Shown in pieces: positions 61,664 to 64,000 of a DNA stretch of 64,000 nucleotides. Source of the DNA: Neisseria sp. Marseille-Q6792 (GTDB lineage Bacteria > Pseudomonadota > Gammaproteobacteria > Burkholderiales > Neisseriaceae); contig NZ_OW969598.1 in the NCBI RefSeq assembly GCF_943181435.1, positions 1,612,001 through 1,676,000 of the forward strand, written 5' to 3'. A model generated the notes under the pieces. The model saw nothing but the letters and a program-made list of their open reading frames with translations. It was not told where the DNA came from and ran no database searches. Positions within the stretch are counted from its first letter, which is position 1; each line of letters begins with the position of its first letter. A program made the translations under genes and the position numbers.

Positions 61664-63871
61664 ATGTTTCCCGACCAATCCGCACCAAATCTGCTGCAAG
61701 GCTTGAACCCCGAACAACTTTCCGCCGTAACCTGGCCGCCGCAATCCGCCCTTGTGCTGGCGGGCGCGGGCAGCGGCAAAACGCGCGTACTGACCACGCG
61801 CATCGCATGGCTTTTGCAAAGCGGACAAGCCAGCGTGCACAGCATTATGGCGGTAACGTTTACCAACAAAGCCGCCAAAGAAATGCAAACCCGTTTGGGC
61901 GCGATGATTCCCGTCAACGTCCGCGCCATGTGGCTCGGCACGTTCCACGGACTCTGCCACCGTTTTCTACGGCTGCACCACCGCGACGCAGGCCTGCCGT
62001 CTTCCTTTCAAATTCTCGACAGCGGCGACCAACTTTCCCTGATTAAACGCCTGCTCAAAAGCCTCAACATCGCCGAAGAAATCATCGCACCGCGTTCGCT
62101 GCAAGGCTTTATCAACGCGCAAAAAGAATCCGGCTTGCGCGCTTCCGTCTTGAGTGCGCCCGATCCGCACACGCGCCGCATGATTGAGTGCTACGCCGAA
62201 TACGACAAAATTTGCCAACGCGAAGGTGTGGTCGATTTTGCCGAACTCATGCTCCGCAGCTACGAAATGCTGCAAAGCAACGAAATCCTGCGCCAGCATT
62301 ACCAAAACCGCTTCAACCACATTCTGGTCGACGAGTTCCAAGACACCAACAAACTGCAATACGCGTGGCTCAAACTCATGGCGGGCGGTAACACGGCGGT
62401 ATTTGCCGTCGGCGACGACGACCAAAGCATCTACCGATTCCGCGGCGCAAACGTCGGCAATATGACTGCGCTGATGGAAGAGTTCCACATCGACGCGCCT
62501 GTCAAACTCGAACAAAACTACCGCTCCGTCGGCAACATCCTCGCCGCCGCCAACGCCGTGATTGAAAACAACGACGAACGCCTCGGCAAAAACCTGCGCA
62601 CCGACGCCGAAGCAGGCGACAAAATCCGCTACTACTCCGCCTTTACCGACCTCGAAGAAGCCCAATTCATCGTGGACGAAACCAAAGCCCTCGAACGCGA
62701 AGGCTGGGATTTGGACAAAATTGCCGTCCTCTACCGTAGCAACGCCCAATCCCGCATCATCGAACAAAGCCTGTTCCGCAGCGGCATCCCCTACAAAATC
62801 TACGGCGGCCTGCGTTTTTACGAACGCCAAGAAATCAAACACGCGCTCGCCTATTTGCGCCTCGCCGTCAATCCCGACGACGACAACGCCCTCTTGCGCG
62901 TGATTAACTTCCCGCCGCGCGGCATCGGCGCACGCACCGTCGAAAACCTTCAGACGGCATCGCAAGAGCAAGGCGTTTCCCTCTGGCAAGCCGCCTGCAA
63001 TGCCGGCGCGAAAGCCGCCAAAGTCGCCGCCTTCGTCCGCCTGATTGAAGCCCTGCGCAACCAAGTCGGACAAATGCCCCTGTCCGAAATTATCGTCGGC
63101 ATCCTAAAAGACAGCGACCTGACCGAACACTACCGCACCCAAAAAGGCGACAACCAAGACCGCCTCGACAACCTCGACGAACTCGTCAACGCCGCCATCG
63201 AGTTCAAACCCGAAGACAGCAACTTTGAAACCCTGCCTGAAAACATTTCAGACGACCCCGCCTTCCCCATCCTCGCCTTCTTGAGCAACGCCGCCCTCGA
63301 GTCCGGCGAAAACCAAGCAGGCGCAGGCGAAAAAGCCGTCCAACTGATGACCGTCCACGCCTCCAAAGGCTTGGAATTTAACGCCGTCTTCCTCACCGGC
63401 ATGGAAGAAGGCCGCTTCCCCAGTGAAATGAGCCTTGCTGAACGCGGCGGCCTCGAAGAAGAACGCCGCCTGATGTACGTCGCCATCACCCGCGCCCGCA
63501 AACGCCTCTACATCACCATGGCACAGCAAAGAATGCTGCATGGGCAAACCCAATTCGGCATCGTCTCTCGTTTCGTTGAAGAAATCCCGCCCGAAGTGTT
63601 GCATTACCTGTCCGTCAAAAAAACCGCCTATGACGGCTACGGCAGCCCGCGCCAAACCGCCGCGCCCAAAGACAAAATCATCGACGACTACAAACAGTCG
63701 CAAACCTACGCAGGCTTCCGTATCGGACAAAACGTCCGCCACGCCAAATTCGGCACCGGCGTCATCATCGATGCCGTGGACAAAGGCGAATCCGCCCGAC
63801 TGACCATCAACTTCGGCAAACAAGGCGTGAAAGAGCTGGACACCAAGTTTGCAAAATTGGAAGCGATGTAA
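61664..63871 (+). CDS. uvrD: UvrD/Rep-family DNA helicase
   Basis: The 735-residue superfamily 1A helicase has the Q-motif LNPEQLSAV, Walker A LAGAGSGKTRVL (about 29-40), motif II VDEFQDTN, motif III VGDDDQSIYRFRGA, motif IV QNYRS, motif V VQLMTVHASKGLEFNAVFL and motif VI YVAITRARKRLYI. It unwinds DNA 3' to 5' in mismatch and excision repair. The C-terminal segment HAKFGTGVIIDAVDKGESAR is the Tudor-like domain of PcrA/UvrD that binds RNA polymerase. The start follows an uptake sequence and has no strong ribosome site. Confidence 0.94.
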   Translation: MFPDQSAPNLLQGLNPEQLSAVTWPPQSALVLAGAGSGKTRVLTTRIAWLLQSGQASVHSIMAVTFTNKAAKEMQTRLGAMIPVNVRAMWLGTFHGLCHRFLRLHHRDAGLPSSFQILDSGDQLSLIKRLLKSLNIAEEIIAPRSLQGFINAQKESGLRASVLSAPDPHTRRMIECYAEYDKICQREGVVDFAELMLRSYEMLQSNEILRQHYQNRFNHILVDEFQDTNKLQYAWLKLMAGGNTAVFAVGDDDQSIYRFRGANVGNMTALMEEFHIDAPVKLEQNYRSVGNILAAANAVIENNDERLGKNLRTDAEAGDKIRYYSAFTDLEEAQFIVDETKALEREGWDLDKIAVLYRSNAQSRIIEQSLFRSGIPYKIYGGLRFYERQEIKHALAYLRLAVNPDDDNALLRVINFPPRGIGARTVENLQTASQEQGVSLWQAACNAGAKAAKVAAFVRLIEALRNQVGQMPLSEIIVGILKDSDLTEHYRTQKGDNQDRLDNLDELVNAAIEFKPEDSNFETLPENISDDPAFPILAFLSNAALESGENQAGAGEKAVQLMTVHASKGLEFNAVFLTGMEEGRFPSEMSLAERGGLEEERRLMYVAITRARKRLYITMAQQRMLHGQTQFGIVSRFVEEIPPEVLHYLSVKKTAYDGYGSPRQTAAPKDKIIDDYKQSQTYAGFRIGQNVRHAKFGTGVIIDAVDKGESARLTINFGKQGVKELDTKFAKLEAM

Positions 63872-64000
63872 ATTTAAAATGCAGGCCGGATACTTGTATC
63901 CGACAAAAAAAATTTGACGCGTTTATCGTTTCCGAAAAACCGCTGTTGGAGATGTCGGATTCGAGAATTCGACCTACGGAAAAAAACTGTAGCAAGGACA
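63872..64000. other. 3' flank of uvrD, no gene seen
   Basis: Contains the palindrome CGGATACTTGTATCCG (63887-63902), not followed by a T-run on either strand. Nothing else is supported in the last 129 bases. Confidence 0.5.

Overview
The window is a stretch of a Neisseria chromosome. The evidence is the DNA uptake sequence ATGCCGTCTGAA, which occurs dozens of times (often as inverted pairs at gene ends), Correia elements (CREE, TATAGTGG...CCACTATA), dRS3/NIME repeat arrays (ATTCCC...GGGAAT), comE and comP beside a ribosomal operon, and the fetA iron locus. It belongs to the N. meningitidis/N. gonorrhoeae/N. lactamica group. The large dRS3 arrays argue against gonococcus. The lack of nadA and mspA at their usual meningococcal sites, and a comP product that looks diverged from the meningococcal one as I remember it, would suit a commensal such as N. 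lactamica. The species cannot be settled from this window.

Left part (1-8.3 kb): a partial lipoprotein, an XRE regulator and a fragment of the 3' end of gyrB form what looks like the edge of an inserted module, followed by two frameshifted small genes. Next come a diverged photolyase, a LysR regulator divergent from a DoxX/nitroreductase pair, a Tat-exported Cys-rich copper storage protein, ffh and the ypjD/CcsA-like membrane protein. A complete rRNA operon (16S, tRNA-Ile, tRNA-Ala, 23S, 5S) runs from 8.5 to 14 kb with visible promoter, boxA, RNase III stems and terminator. It is followed by comE and comP, the DNA-binding competence protein and the DUS-receptor pseudopilin.

Accessory part (15-26.7 kb): a cytosolic 5'-nucleotidase gene, a degenerate IS5-family element, and an AT-rich three-gene operon ending in a PD-(D/E)XK-like nuclease. 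That operon abuts the 3' end of hrpA. hrpA itself is split by a 3.4-kb insert carrying the LOS phosphoethanolamine transferase gene (lpt3 by position), a HicA-like gene broken by an in-frame UGA, a 50-residue Asn-rich protein, a helix-turn-helix protein and a probable structured RNA with a perfect terminator. Uptake-sequence dialects of other Neisseriaceae lie at or near these junctions. The three-gene operon and the HTH/RNA module are the best candidates for an undescribed system.

Right part (28-64 kb): mostly core genes. These are a ClC channel, lrgAB, an NlpC/P60 hydrolase, hslO, mgtE, gloB, purL and glnB. The fet iron-enterobactin locus follows, with a phase-variable poly-C promoter in front of fetA. 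groES-groEL is bracketed by repeat arrays and oppositely oriented Correia elements and has a sigma-32-like promoter. An NSS transporter with its 30-residue MetS-like partner, lptM-lysA divergent from cyaY, luxS, glnE and a UvrD-type helicase complete the window.
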